Origin: Candidatus Enterococcus huntleyi
GTDB taxonomy: Bacteria; Bacillota; Bacilli; Lactobacillales; Enterococcaceae
DNA length: 64,000 bases
Direction: 5' to 3'
Assembly: GCF_009933175.1 (NCBI RefSeq)
Contig: NZ_MAEJ01000001.1
Span: 1 to 64,000, forward strand
The notes under the pieces are model-generated. The model saw only the letters and a program-made list of their open reading frames with translations. It made no database searches and had not been told where the DNA came from. Position numbers and translations under genes: made by a program. Of the stretch, positions 56,508 through 64,000 are shown one piece after another; position 1 is the stretch's first letter; the number at the start of each line of letters is the position of its first letter.

Positions 56508-57257
56508 ATGCAACGATATTTTGTGGAAGAAAATTATACTGGAACCCCGACATTTGAAATTCAAGGGGAGAATTACCATCACATCGTTCGGGTGATGCGG
56601 ATGAAGCCTGAGGATCAAGTATATTTGGTTTTTGAAAACCAAGTATCAGTGATTGCCGAGATTAGCGAGATTACTGAAGAATCAGTTTTCTTGACTGAGC
56701 TTGAAAAAGAGCTAGGTGAAAAAGAATTGCCGTCGCAACTGACGATTGCTAGTGGCTATCCGAAAGGTGACAAACTGGAATGGATTGTCCAAAAAGGCAC
56801 GGAACTGGGCGCGCATGCATTTGTCGGCTTTCCTGCAGATGCCTCAGTGGTGAAGTGGGATGGCAAGAAGCTAGCTAAAAAGCAACAACGCTTAGAAAAA
56901 ATTGCTAAAGAAGCAGCCGAACAATCTCATCGACAATATGCGCCAAAGCTGCAGTTATTTGAGCATAAAAATGAATTTTACAATTACTTAAAAGAATTCG
57001 ATGCAGTGATTGTTGCCTATGAAGAATCAGCCAAACAAGGAGAACAAGCCAAGCTGGCTCAAGTGCTTCAAAGTGTAGCTAAAGGCAGCCGTGTGTTAGC
57101 TATTTTTGGACCAGAAGGTGGCTTATCTCCAAAAGAAATTGAGATTTTTGAAGAAGCAAATGCGGTGATCTGTGGCTTAGGTCCAAGAATTTTACGTACA
57201 GAAACAGCGCCACTTTACCTGCTCAGTGCAGCTAGCTATCAGTGGGAATTGCTGTAG
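56508..57257 (+). CDS. rsmE: 16S rRNA (uridine-1498-N3)-methyltransferase RsmE
   Basis: A 249-residue SPOUT methyltransferase with N-terminal PUA-like part (FEIQGENYHHIVRVMRMK) and the knot motifs IFGPEGGLSPKEIE and GLGPRILRTETA. It methylates U1498 of 16S rRNA. Directly after prmA, a conserved pair. Confidence 0.95.
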   Translation: MQRYFVEENYTGTPTFEIQGENYHHIVRVMRMKPEDQVYLVFENQVSVIAEISEITEESVFLTELEKELGEKELPSQLTIASGYPKGDKLEWIVQKGTELGAHAFVGFPADASVVKWDGKKLAKKQQRLEKIAKEAAEQSHRQYAPKLQLFEHKNEFYNYLKEFDAVIVAYEESAKQGEQAKLAQVLQSVAKGSRVLAIFGPEGGLSPKEIEIFEEANAVICGLGPRILRTETAPLYLLSAASYQWELL

Positions 57258-57261
57258 AAAA

Positions 57262-57346
57262 AGGTTGTGCTAGATGAAGCTACTTCTAGCACACCGTTTA
57301 TTTGTTAAGAGGGAGATGGCAATTTTTGTCGCCTCTCTTTTTTTTT
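57262..57346 (+). terminator. Two successive hairpins after rsmE
   Basis: GTGCTAGA pairs with TCTAGCAC (57268-57296) around TGAAGCTACT. A second hairpin, AAGAGGGAG...CTCTCTT, ends in eight T. The first contains the 18-bp motif also seen after the rhamnosidase gene. Confidence 0.7.
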
Positions 57347-57471
57347 AATCAAATCTGTTGTCCAACTTGATTTATGTACTAAATTAATTGAATGAAAATC
57401 AAATTATCCGAACAATTGCTGTAGCAGGTCACAAGAATCGTGAAACTTCGATAGAATTAGGTTTGATAGAA

Positions 57472-57500
57472 TTGAAAAATGCTAGGATTCTTTGTATAAT
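57472..57500 (+). promoter_or_regulatory. Promoter of relA
   Basis: TTGAAA (57472-57477) and a perfect TATAAT (57495-57500) are 17 bases apart. The leader to the relA ATG is about 190 bases. Confidence 0.75.
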
Positions 57501-57694
57501 GAGAACAATCATCATTTAAAACAGGTAAAAAGGGTGTGCCAGAAATTATTTTTGGAGCACCATTAAAATACCGTTTATTCGGAAAAAAAGAGGAAGACAA
57601 AAATTTTGTCAGAGCCTCGAGTGGATATAGACTGGGACATGCGATTCGTTCAATGATGTCTCAGCTTATTTCATTTACAGGGAGGGTTGTTCAG

Positions 57695-59908
57695 ATGCCG
57701 AAGGAAAAATTAGTAACAGGACCTGGAGTCATTAATCTTGTTTCTCAATATATGGGACCTAAACATGTGGCTTTTGTTCAAAAAGCGTGTGATTACGCAA
57801 CACAAGCACATGAGGGACAAGTCCGTAAATCAGGGGAGCCGTACATTATTCATCCAATTCAAGTCGCGGGGATTTTAGCGGAGTTGCGAATGGATCCGCA
57901 CACGGTGGCGACAGGTTTTTTACATGATGTCGTTGAAGATACGGATGTGACACTAGAAGATTTAGCAGAGGCGTTTGGTAAAGACGTTGCGATGCTAGTA
58001 GATGGCGTAACAAAACTGGGGAAAATTAAATATAAATCACATGAAGAACAGCTGGCGGAAAATCATCGTAAAATGCTGTTAGCAATGGCACAGGATCTAC
58101 GAGTAATTATGGTTAAATTAGCTGACCGTTTGCATAATATGCGCACACTTAAACATTTGCGTGAGGATAAACAGCGGCGTATCGCCCAAGAAACGATGGA
58201 AATCTATGCTCCATTAGCACATCGTTTGGGGATTAGCCGGATCAAATGGGAATTGGAAGATACCGCGTTACGTTACTTGAATCCAAAACAATATTATCGG
58301 ATTGTCCATTTGATGCAATCAAAACGTGAAGAGCGTGAAGCGTATGTCACAGAGACTGTGGAAGATATTCGTGTGGCTACAGAAGAGCTAGAGATTTATG
58401 CGGAAATCTATGGTCGACCAAAACACATTTATTCGATTTATCGGAAAATGAAGGATCAAAAGAAACAGTTTGATGAAATTTATGATCTGTTGGCGATTCG
58501 GGTAATTGTGGATTCGATTAAGGATTGTTATGCGGTCCTGGGCGCGATTCATACGAAATGGAAGCCAATGCCAGGGCGTTTCAAGGATTATATTGCGATG
58601 CCAAAAGCGAATATGTATCAGTCGTTGCATACGACTGTGATTGGGCCAAAAGGTAATCCAGTTGAAATTCAGATTCGAACACATGAGATGCACGAGATTG
58701 CCGAATTTGGGGTAGCGGCTCACTGGGCCTACAAAGAAGGCAAGACTGAAAAGACTGAGCCAGATGGCATGACGAAGCAGCTCAGCTGGTTCCATGAAAT
58801 TATCGAGCTGCAGGATGAAAGTTATGATGCGTCCGAGTTTATGGAAGGCGTAAAAGGTGATATCTTTAGTGATAAGGTCTATGTATTTACGCCGAAGGGT
58901 GATGTAACTGAACTGCCGAAGGGCTCTGGCCCACTGGACTTTGCCTATAGTATTCATACCGATGTCGGTAATAAAACGACGGGTGCTAAGGTGAATGGCA
59001 AAATGGTTCAACTGGATTATAAGCTGAAGAATGGCGATATTATCGAAATTCTCACTTCGCCGAATTCATTTGGACCGAGTCGTGACTGGCTTAAAATGGT
59101 AGCGACTAGCAAGGCAAAAAATAAGATTAAGCGTTTCTTTAAAGTGCAGGATCGTGAGGAAAATATTATTCGTGGGCATGAAATGGTAACGAAATGTCTG
59201 AATGATTTAGGCTTTGCACCGAAAGAATTTTTGACGAAAGCTAAGATGAGCGAGGCGTTGGACCGTTTTAATTTCCAAGCGGAAGATGATATGTATGCAG
59301 CGGTCGGTTATGGCGAATTGAGTGCCTTGACGTTGACCAATCGTCTGACAGAAAAAGAGCGTCGTGAGCGAGAAAAAGAGAAGCAAAAACAAGAAGCGGA
59401 AGATATTCTTAATCAAACAGTCAAAAAAGAGCCAGAAAAAATGAAAGTCCGCCATGAAGGGGGCATTGTCATTCAAGGGGTCGAAAATCTGTTGATTCGC
59501 ATTAGTCGTTGCTGTAATCCGGTACCGGGCGATGAGATTGTCGGCTACATCACGAAGGGTCGCGGAATTTCAATTCATCGTGCGGATTGTGCCAATGTGC
59601 AAAGTAAGGATGAATTGCCAGAGCGCTTGATTGAAGTGGAATGGGAAGATTCTGGCAATACGAAGAAGGAATACGATGCGGACCTAGAAATTTACGGCTA
59701 CAATCGTTCGGGCCTATTAAATGATGTGCTCCAAACGATTAATTCCATGACCAAAAACTTGGTGAGTGTGGAAGCCAAAACAACGAAGGATAAAATGGCT
59801 ACGATTCACGTGACATTAGGGATTCAAAACTTGTCTCATTTGAAGACAATTGTCGATAAAATTAAAATGGTGCCTGATGTCCATGGGGTTCGTAGAACTA
59901 ACGGATAG
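57695..59908 (+). CDS. relA: Bifunctional (p)ppGpp synthetase/hydrolase RelA (Rel)
   Basis: A 737-residue long RSH protein. The HD hydrolase domain (H53, H77-D78 in FLHDVVEDTD, DRLHNMRTL) looks active. A synthetase domain (YQSLHTTVIGP region), TGS domain (about 395-455), helical/CC region (with RCCNPVPGD) and C-terminal ACT follow. It makes and degrades (p)ppGpp in the stringent response. ATG at 57695 has AGGGAGGG 8 bases upstream and gives the standard length. The frame stays open 53 codons further up to a GTG at 57536. Confidence 0.95.
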   Translation: MPKEKLVTGPGVINLVSQYMGPKHVAFVQKACDYATQAHEGQVRKSGEPYIIHPIQVAGILAELRMDPHTVATGFLHDVVEDTDVTLEDLAEAFGKDVAMLVDGVTKLGKIKYKSHEEQLAENHRKMLLAMAQDLRVIMVKLADRLHNMRTLKHLREDKQRRIAQETMEIYAPLAHRLGISRIKWELEDTALRYLNPKQYYRIVHLMQSKREEREAYVTETVEDIRVATEELEIYAEIYGRPKHIYSIYRKMKDQKKQFDEIYDLLAIRVIVDSIKDCYAVLGAIHTKWKPMPGRFKDYIAMPKANMYQSLHTTVIGPKGNPVEIQIRTHEMHEIAEFGVAAHWAYKEGKTEKTEPDGMTKQLSWFHEIIELQDESYDASEFMEGVKGDIFSDKVYVFTPKGDVTELPKGSGPLDFAYSIHTDVGNKTTGAKVNGKMVQLDYKLKNGDIIEILTSPNSFGPSRDWLKMVATSKAKNKIKRFFKVQDREENIIRGHEMVTKCLNDLGFAPKEFLTKAKMSEALDRFNFQAEDDMYAAVGYGELSALTLTNRLTEKERREREKEKQKQEAEDILNQTVKKEPEKMKVRHEGGIVIQGVENLLIRISRCCNPVPGDEIVGYITKGRGISIHRADCANVQSKDELPERLIEVEWEDSGNTKKEYDADLEIYGYNRSGLLNDVLQTINSMTKNLVSVEAKTTKDKMATIHVTLGIQNLSHLKTIVDKIKMVPDVHGVRRTNG

Positions 59909-59920
59909 GAGAGGAATAAA

Positions 59921-60364
59921 ATGCGCGCAGTGATTCAACGAGTAAGTCAAGCTGAGGTTCAAGTCAACGGACATGCGGTAGGGAAAATTGGTCGAGGATT
60001 TATGATTTTGTTAGGGATTCATGAGACGGATACGCCCGAGGATGTTGAGTATCTTGTGCGCAAAATTTCTCTATTACGGGTCTTTGAGGATAAAGAGGGC
60101 AAGATGAATTTGAGTATTTCTGATATTGGCGGTAGTATTTTGAGCGTCTCGCAATTTACTTTATTTGCCGATACGAAGAAAGGCAATCGCCCAAGTTTTA
60201 TTCAAGCGGCGCGTCCTGAACAGGCGATTCCCTTATATAGTGCGTTTAATGATGGCTTAAAACGCAAAGGAATTCCTGTATCAACGGGTGAATTTGGCGC
60301 TGATATGGATGTCGTCTTAACCAACGATGGCCCAGTCACAATCATTATTGACTCAAAAGAATAA
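59921..60364 (+). CDS. dtd: D-aminoacyl-tRNA deacylase Dtd
   Basis: A 147-residue Dtd with the active-site motif [19 protein letters not shown] and the cross-subunit Gly-Pro motif in NDGPVT. It removes D-amino acids mischarged to tRNA. It follows relA by 12 bases with AGGAGAGG upstream, a conserved neighbourhood. Confidence 0.95.
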   Translation: MRAVIQRVSQAEVQVNGHAVGKIGRGFMILLGIHETDTPEDVEYLVRKISLLRVFEDKEGKMNLSISDIGGSILSVSQFTLFADTKKGNRPSFIQAARPEQAIPLYSAFNDGLKRKGIPVSTGEFGADMDVVLTNDGPVTIIIDSKE

Positions 60365-60460
60365 AAAAAAGCTGAGGATTCGTTTGTAGTAGCCTCAAAA
60401 AGTGCGAAGAAATTGCGCATTTTTTGAGGCACTATGGGCATCTGCTCGGCTTTATTTTTT
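60363..60460 (+). terminator. Nested hairpin after dtd
   Basis: An outer stem (AAAAAAGCTGAGGAT with ATCTGCTCGGCTTTATTTTTT) encloses a strong inner hairpin, GCCTCAAAAA...TTTTTGAGGC at 60392-60430. Ends in a T run. A terminator, with an unusually large insert in its loop. Confidence 0.65.
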
Positions 60461-60497
60461 GGGCTTCAAAAAAATCTAGTAAAGGCGGGAGAAACTC

Positions 60498-61310
60498 ATG
60501 AAATATATTCGATCAATTCAGCTTTCTTCAGAAACGGTTAAAAATCCCAATCTCTATCCTTATAACAATTTAAAAGGTAAGACAGGGGCTCATTTTTCAT
60601 TAGATACGATTACGATGTTTTATGGGAGTAATGGCTCTGGGAAATCGACGTTACTGAATTTGATTGCTTCAAAATTGAAAATCAAAGGCGCGGAAGAACC
60701 CATGTACTACGGTCCGGCAGCGATTGATTATGTGGGGAAGTATGTTGAAGAATTACAGATTTTTTTTGAAGAAACAGAGGATGGTAAACGTCTAAGAAGG
60801 ATTTCGCCAGATTCTTACTACATAAAAAGTGAAGATATTTTGTATGAGATTAAGAAGATTCAGCAGGCAGCGATTCTCGAAGAGGGCTACATTTATAAAA
60901 GAAAGCAGTTGGGCATGACCCAAGAGCAAGCGGTCCGGCATAAGGATTCTTATCAGATGCAAGAGCAGATAGAACGATTATTGTTCGCGCAGGAAAAATA
61001 CTCGAATGGCGAGACGGCGATGCATATTTATGAGGATTATCTGGTGCCGGGAGGCGTGTATTTATTAGATGAACCGGAGGCCTCTCTTTCGGCGAAGAAG
61101 CAGCTGGAGCTGGTAGAAATTATTACGAAAGCGGCGCGTTTTTTTGATTGCCAATTCTTAATTGCGACACATTCCCCTTTATTATTAGGTAGCTTAGAAG
61201 GGATTATTTATGATATGGATCAAGATCATATGCTACCGACTCAGTGGACACAGCTAGAGAATGTCCGTATCATGGCGGAGTTCTTTCAGAAGTATCGAGA
61301 TAAATTTTAG
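60498..61310 (+). CDS. AAA-family ATP-binding protein of unknown function
   Basis: A 270-residue single-domain ATPase of the RecF/SMC-like AAA_21 type. Walker A GSNGSGKST at 43-51, Walker B VYLLDEPEASLS, and the following IATHSPLLLGS His-switch are clear. No membrane segments or coiled coil, so it resembles the ATPases of overcoming-lysogenization or anti-phage two-gene sets, but no nuclease partner is adjacent. Role unknown. AAGGCGGG lies upstream. Confidence 0.8.
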   Translation: MKYIRSIQLSSETVKNPNLYPYNNLKGKTGAHFSLDTITMFYGSNGSGKSTLLNLIASKLKIKGAEEPMYYGPAAIDYVGKYVEELQIFFEETEDGKRLRRISPDSYYIKSEDILYEIKKIQQAAILEEGYIYKRKQLGMTQEQAVRHKDSYQMQEQIERLLFAQEKYSNGETAMHIYEDYLVPGGVYLLDEPEASLSAKKQLELVEIITKAARFFDCQFLIATHSPLLLGSLEGIIYDMDQDHMLPTQWTQLENVRIMAEFFQKYRDKF

Positions 61311-61845
61311 CTAAGTGGGTTTGGAGATGATCACTTAGCTAAAATCTTAGCAAATGTACGATTCGATGTACTGTGATAAATAACACATCTGAAGTTAGGT
61401 TTGAATTCAAAAATTTTGATTATCTACTGAAAAAAGAGGAAAAATATCGTCTTCAAAATTTTCTTGTGTTTTTTTATAAAAAAGTAGCTTTTGTGATTTT
61501 TTGAAGAAAAATAAATTGAACACCCAAAATTAGAACCGAAAATATTAAGTATACCAAATTTCTTGAATAGCCCTGCTATTTAGCGTCAAAATTCTTCAAA
61601 AGCTAAATAGTCAAAACATTAAGTATACCAAATTTTCCCCCTTTTTTTCGATTTAAGAGAGAGTTAACGCTTGAGTTTAGAAATGCTTGGCAAAGTAAGA
61701 GTATCGAAAGAAAAAATAACGATGACTGAAAATAATTCAACAGATAAATAATGGAAGAAATAGGTGAATTCTGCGGGTTCAAAAAGGCATCAATAATTTC
61801 TCAGAAGCGATTTTCAAATAGTAAAAGTTGGAAAATGCAAAAATA
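61311..61845. other. Non-coding stretch with repeats before the exporter genes
   Basis: No gene is seen in about 530 bases. TTTAGCTAAGTG and CACTTAGCTAAA (61305-61343) form a hairpin right at the ATPase stop, without a T run. A direct-repeat/hairpin unit lies at 61544-61635. Confidence 0.5.
61544..61635 (+). repeat. 18-bp direct repeats around a hairpin
   Basis: ATTAAGTATACCAAATTT at 61544-61561 and 61618-61635. Between them CTATTTAGC (61577-61585) pairs with GCTAAATAG (61602-61610). Confidence 0.75.
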
Positions 61846-61898
61846 GTGACAAACTGTCACTGGTAGTTTATACTGGGCAAACGGTGACAGTTTGTCAC
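61846..61898 (+). promoter_or_regulatory. TetR-type double operator and promoter of the exporter operon
   Basis: GTGACAAACTGTCAC (61846-61860) and GTGACAGTTTGTCAC (61884-61898) are exact reverse complements, with centres 38 bp apart. TGACAA (61847-61852) and TATACT (61869-61874) form a promoter with a 16-base spacer. The -35 lies in the first operator and the second lies just downstream, so a dimeric repressor would block it. Confidence 0.75.
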
Positions 61899-61929
61899 TT
61901 TTAGAAAATGATTATTGGAGGATGACAGA

Positions 61930-63018
61930 ATGTTTTTAGCGATAAAAGAAATGCGGTACGCGAAGCTGCGTTATGGCTTAATTATAGGCATTATGTTTTT
62001 GATTGCGTATGTGGTATTCATGTTATCTGGTTTAGCGACGGGCTTGTCTTGGCAGTTTAAACAAGCAATTGTCGATTGGCAGGCGGAGACGATTGTTTTA
62101 TCTGAAGATGCCAATCAAGCATTTGCGGCTTCTCAATTAACCCGGCAGGATTTGACGGGTGTCAAAGGAGCGGATAAAGGGGCAGATAAAGCGCCGATTG
62201 GTTTATATAGCGCTGGTATCAAAGGGGATGGCGAGCAAGTCAACGTCTCAGTCTTTGGCACGGACACAGATGCGTTTATCTTACCAAAGGTGACGGAAGG
62301 TCAGATGTTTAAAGAGAATGGTGAAGTCATTATCTCACAGAATTTAGCTGACAAAGGCTACGAGATTGGTGATTTGGTAAAAATTGGGAAATCCGATGAG
62401 AAAGTCAAAATTGTTGGTATTTTTCCGGAAACTTTTTATTCAGTGACGCCGGTAATCTATACGTCGCTTGATAGTTTGACGGCTTTAAAATACCCTGGTC
62501 AAGTGTTTGCTTCAGAAGAGGAGCAACCGTTAAATATTGTTGCTGTGAAAGAGTCTCAGGTTGAATTAACTAATGACGCCACGACAAAATTAGAGCAGAT
62601 GAAAGTAGCCGATTTTATTGAAAAATTACCGGGCTATTCGGCGCAAAATCTAACGCTAAATGCGATGATCTATTTCTTATTTGTCATCGTGGCGGCGATT
62701 GTCGGGATCTTTATGTATGTCATGACTTTGCAGAAAACAGCGATTTTTGGCGTGATGAAAGCGCAAGGAATCAGTAATCGTTTTATCGCCAGCTCGATCG
62801 TCGGGCAAGCTTTTATTGTTGGCTTGGTGGGTGTGATTATTGCGGTTGCGGCAGCGTATGGCACGAGTTTTATCCTGCCTGAAGTGATGCCGTTTTCAAT
62901 AGACTGGCAACTGTGGAGTATTTATAGCGGCATTTTATTGGTTGTCGCAATTATTGGCGGACTCTTTTCGATTCGCACGGTAGCAAAAGTAAATCCGATT
63001 TCGGCCATAGGAGGTTAG
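61930..63018 (+). CDS. FtsX/MacB-type ABC permease, HrtB-like
   Basis: A 362-residue permease with one N-terminal membrane helix (about 15-37), a large extracytosolic domain (about 40-235) and three C-terminal helices (about 245-270, 290-315, 330-352). The start MFLAIKEMRYAKLRYGLI resembles HrtB of lactococci. With the following ATPase it is a candidate heme exporter, and a lipid or peptide exporter is the alternative. TTGGAGG lies 8 bases before ATG 61930. Confidence 0.78.
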   Translation: MFLAIKEMRYAKLRYGLIIGIMFLIAYVVFMLSGLATGLSWQFKQAIVDWQAETIVLSEDANQAFAASQLTRQDLTGVKGADKGADKAPIGLYSAGIKGDGEQVNVSVFGTDTDAFILPKVTEGQMFKENGEVIISQNLADKGYEIGDLVKIGKSDEKVKIVGIFPETFYSVTPVIYTSLDSLTALKYPGQVFASEEEQPLNIVAVKESQVELTNDATTKLEQMKVADFIEKLPGYSAQNLTLNAMIYFLFVIVAAIVGIFMYVMTLQKTAIFGVMKAQGISNRFIASSIVGQAFIVGLVGVIIAVAAAYGTSFILPEVMPFSIDWQLWSIYSGILLVVAIIGGLFSIRTVAKVNPISAIGG

Positions 63019-63024
63019 TCAAAA

Positions 63025-63699
63025 ATGAATGATATTTTAGTGATGAATCAGATTGAGAAAAAGTTTGGTAAAGGACACACTGAAGTAACGGCGCTAAAAG
63101 GCATTGATTTTACGGTCAAGGCTGGCGAATTTATTAGTATTATTGGGCCTTCTGGTTCGGGAAAAAGTACCTTTTTGACGATTGCCGGTGGCTTGCAAAA
63201 TCCAACATCTGGTGAAATTTTGATTAATCAGACGAATTTTACGCGACTTTCCGAGAAGCAACGCTCGAAATTGCGTTTTAAAGAGATTGGTTTTATTTTA
63301 CAAAGTGCCAATCTGATTCCTTTTTTAAAAGTTAAGGAACAATTTTATTTAGTCGATAAAGTAACCGGTCGTAAGAAAGAGGAAGCCTACATGGAAGAGC
63401 TGTTGGAGTCCTTGGATATTCTTAAATTGAAGGACAAATACCCTAGAGATTTGTCTGGTGGCGAAAGACAGCGAGTAGCGATTGGCCGAGCTTTATTTAA
63501 TCAGCCGAGCTTAATTTTGGCAGATGAACCGACAGCCAGCTTAGATACGGATCATGCTTATGAAGTGGTCAAACTATTGGTCAAAGAAGCGCATGAAAAG
63601 CAAAAAGCGACCGTCATGGTGACGCATGATTCGCGAATGGTGCAATGGAGTGACCGCATCTATCGGATGGAAGACGGCCGGTTACTAGAAGAGAAGTAA
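63025..63699 (+). CDS. ABC ATPase, MacB/HrtA-like
   Basis: A 224-residue ATPase with Walker A GPSGSGKST (41-49), signature LSGGERQRVAIGRAL, and Walker B LILADEPTASLD. Length and motifs fit the LolD/MacB/HrtA group. It starts 6 bases after the permease stop and must energise it. Confidence 0.88.
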   Translation: MNDILVMNQIEKKFGKGHTEVTALKGIDFTVKAGEFISIIGPSGSGKSTFLTIAGGLQNPTSGEILINQTNFTRLSEKQRSKLRFKEIGFILQSANLIPFLKVKEQFYLVDKVTGRKKEEAYMEELLESLDILKLKDKYPRDLSGGERQRVAIGRALFNQPSLILADEPTASLDTDHAYEVVKLLVKEAHEKQKATVMVTHDSRMVQWSDRIYRMEDGRLLEEK

Positions 63700-63754
63700 G
63701 TGGCCTTTGAAATGAGCAGGCGGAAGCCTAGTCTGCTTATTTATCAAAGAAAAC

Positions 63755-63784
63755 GGTGGAAATAATAAACGACATCGTTATAAT
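63755..63784 (+). promoter_or_regulatory. Candidate promoter of the TetR gene
   Basis: A perfect TATAAT at about 63779-63784, with TGGAAA about 16 bases upstream, 38 bases before the TetR start. So the repressor gene can be transcribed apart from the exporter operon. Confidence 0.45.
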
Positions 63785-63821
63785 AATGGATAGAATGGTT
63801 TTGTCGATTGGAGGATTGAGC

Positions 63822-64000
63822 ATGCCGAGCCAAACATTTTTACAGCTTAAATCACCGAAAAAAGAAAAGATTGAAAAAATTCTCTTGGATGTTTTTTGTA
63901 AGCAACCGGTCAGCTTAGTCAAGGTTTCGGAAATTGTCGAGGCGATGGCTATGTCACGTGGCGCTTTTTATAAATATTTTACAGATTTAGAGGATGCCTA
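63822..64000 (+). CDS. TetR-family regulator, N-terminal part (runs off the window)
   Basis: ATG at 63822, after GGAGG with 7-base spacing, opens a frame that continues past the window end (59 full codons seen). Residues about 15-59 form a TetR helix-turn-helix: VSEIVEAMAMSRGAFYKYF followed by TDLEDAY. It is the likely repressor of the upstream exporter operon through the GTGACA-type palindromes. Ligand unknown; heme is possible by analogy with HrtR/FhtR. Confidence 0.8.
   Translation, partial: MPSQTFLQLKSPKKEKIEKILLDVFCKQPVSLVKVSEIVEAMAMSRGAFYKYFTDLEDA

Noticed and set aside
58388-59011. 207-codon minus-strand open frame inside relA
   Set aside because: Antisense frame of relA. Its His/Ile/Asn/Arg-rich composition is typical of an antisense shadow.

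Overview
The window is AT-rich chromosomal DNA of a low-GC Gram-positive, most likely Enterococcus or a close relative in the Enterococcaceae. The evidence is gene content and order: yhaO-yhaN-yhaM, prsA, ytxH-hit, ecsAB, ytmP-like/trmB, the comG pseudopilus operon, an N6-methylase-like gene with ackA, rarA next to a 6S RNA, and the mpg/DUF3013/prmA/rsmE/relA/dtd run. Shine-Dalgarno sites are strong (GGAGG) and catabolite (cre) boxes are present. I saw no tRNA, rRNA, CRISPR array or prophage. The species cannot be named from this sequence.

Layout. 0-0.2 kb: one end of an ISL3-type insertion sequence, with the transposase start reading out of the window. 0.3-5.2 kb: yhaO-yhaN-yhaM nuclease operon. 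5.3-12.9 kb: sugar cassette A (AraC regulator, GPH transporter, TIM-barrel isomerase, GH78 alpha-rhamnosidase, GH1 beta-glucosidase). 12.9-13.9 kb: prsA. 14.1-20.9 kb: sugar cassette B (paralogous AraC regulator, GH2, GH43, GPH transporter). 21.1-22.3 kb: ytxH, hit and a small gene. 22.3-24.3 kb: a 2-kb accessory insert (XRE membrane protein, mazEF-like toxin-antitoxin) flanked by a 20-bp direct repeat. 24.4-28.1 kb: ecsA-ecsB, a choline/aminoglycoside-kinase-like gene and trmB. 28.8-32.6 kb: comGA-comGG. 32.7-43.6 kb: sugar cassette C (RpiR, GH1, GH3, LacI, LplB/YtcP/LplA-type ABC importer, YesL, ROK kinase). 43.9-46.1 kb: methylase-like gene and ackA. 46.3-50.6 kb: Nudix gene, then cassette D (GntR, PTS EIIC, GH1 6-phospho-beta-glucosidase). 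50.7-53.3 kb: uspA, a small membrane protein, 6S RNA and rarA. 53.5-60.4 kb: a NagB-like gene, mpg, DUF3013, prmA, rsmE, relA and dtd. 60.5-64 kb: an AAA ATPase, then an FtsX-type permease/ATPase pair resembling the heme exporter HrtBA, and the start of a TetR regulator.

How it fits together. An old housekeeping backbone, collinear with Bacillus in its first half, has been opened repeatedly by glycoside-use cassettes. Each cassette has its own regulator class: AraC, AraC, RpiR plus LacI, and GntR. They use three import routes: GPH symporter, ABC importer and PTS. The enzymes have no signal peptides, so hydrolysis should be cytosolic and the substrates short plant-type glycosides. The most notable non-coding signals are the 6S RNA, paired operators (20-bp phased repeats at the AraC/GH2 promoter, two LacI palindromes, three AAGTTGTAA boxes around a perfect cre, two mutually reverse-complementary TetR-type palindromes), and the direct repeat flanking the toxin-antitoxin insert.
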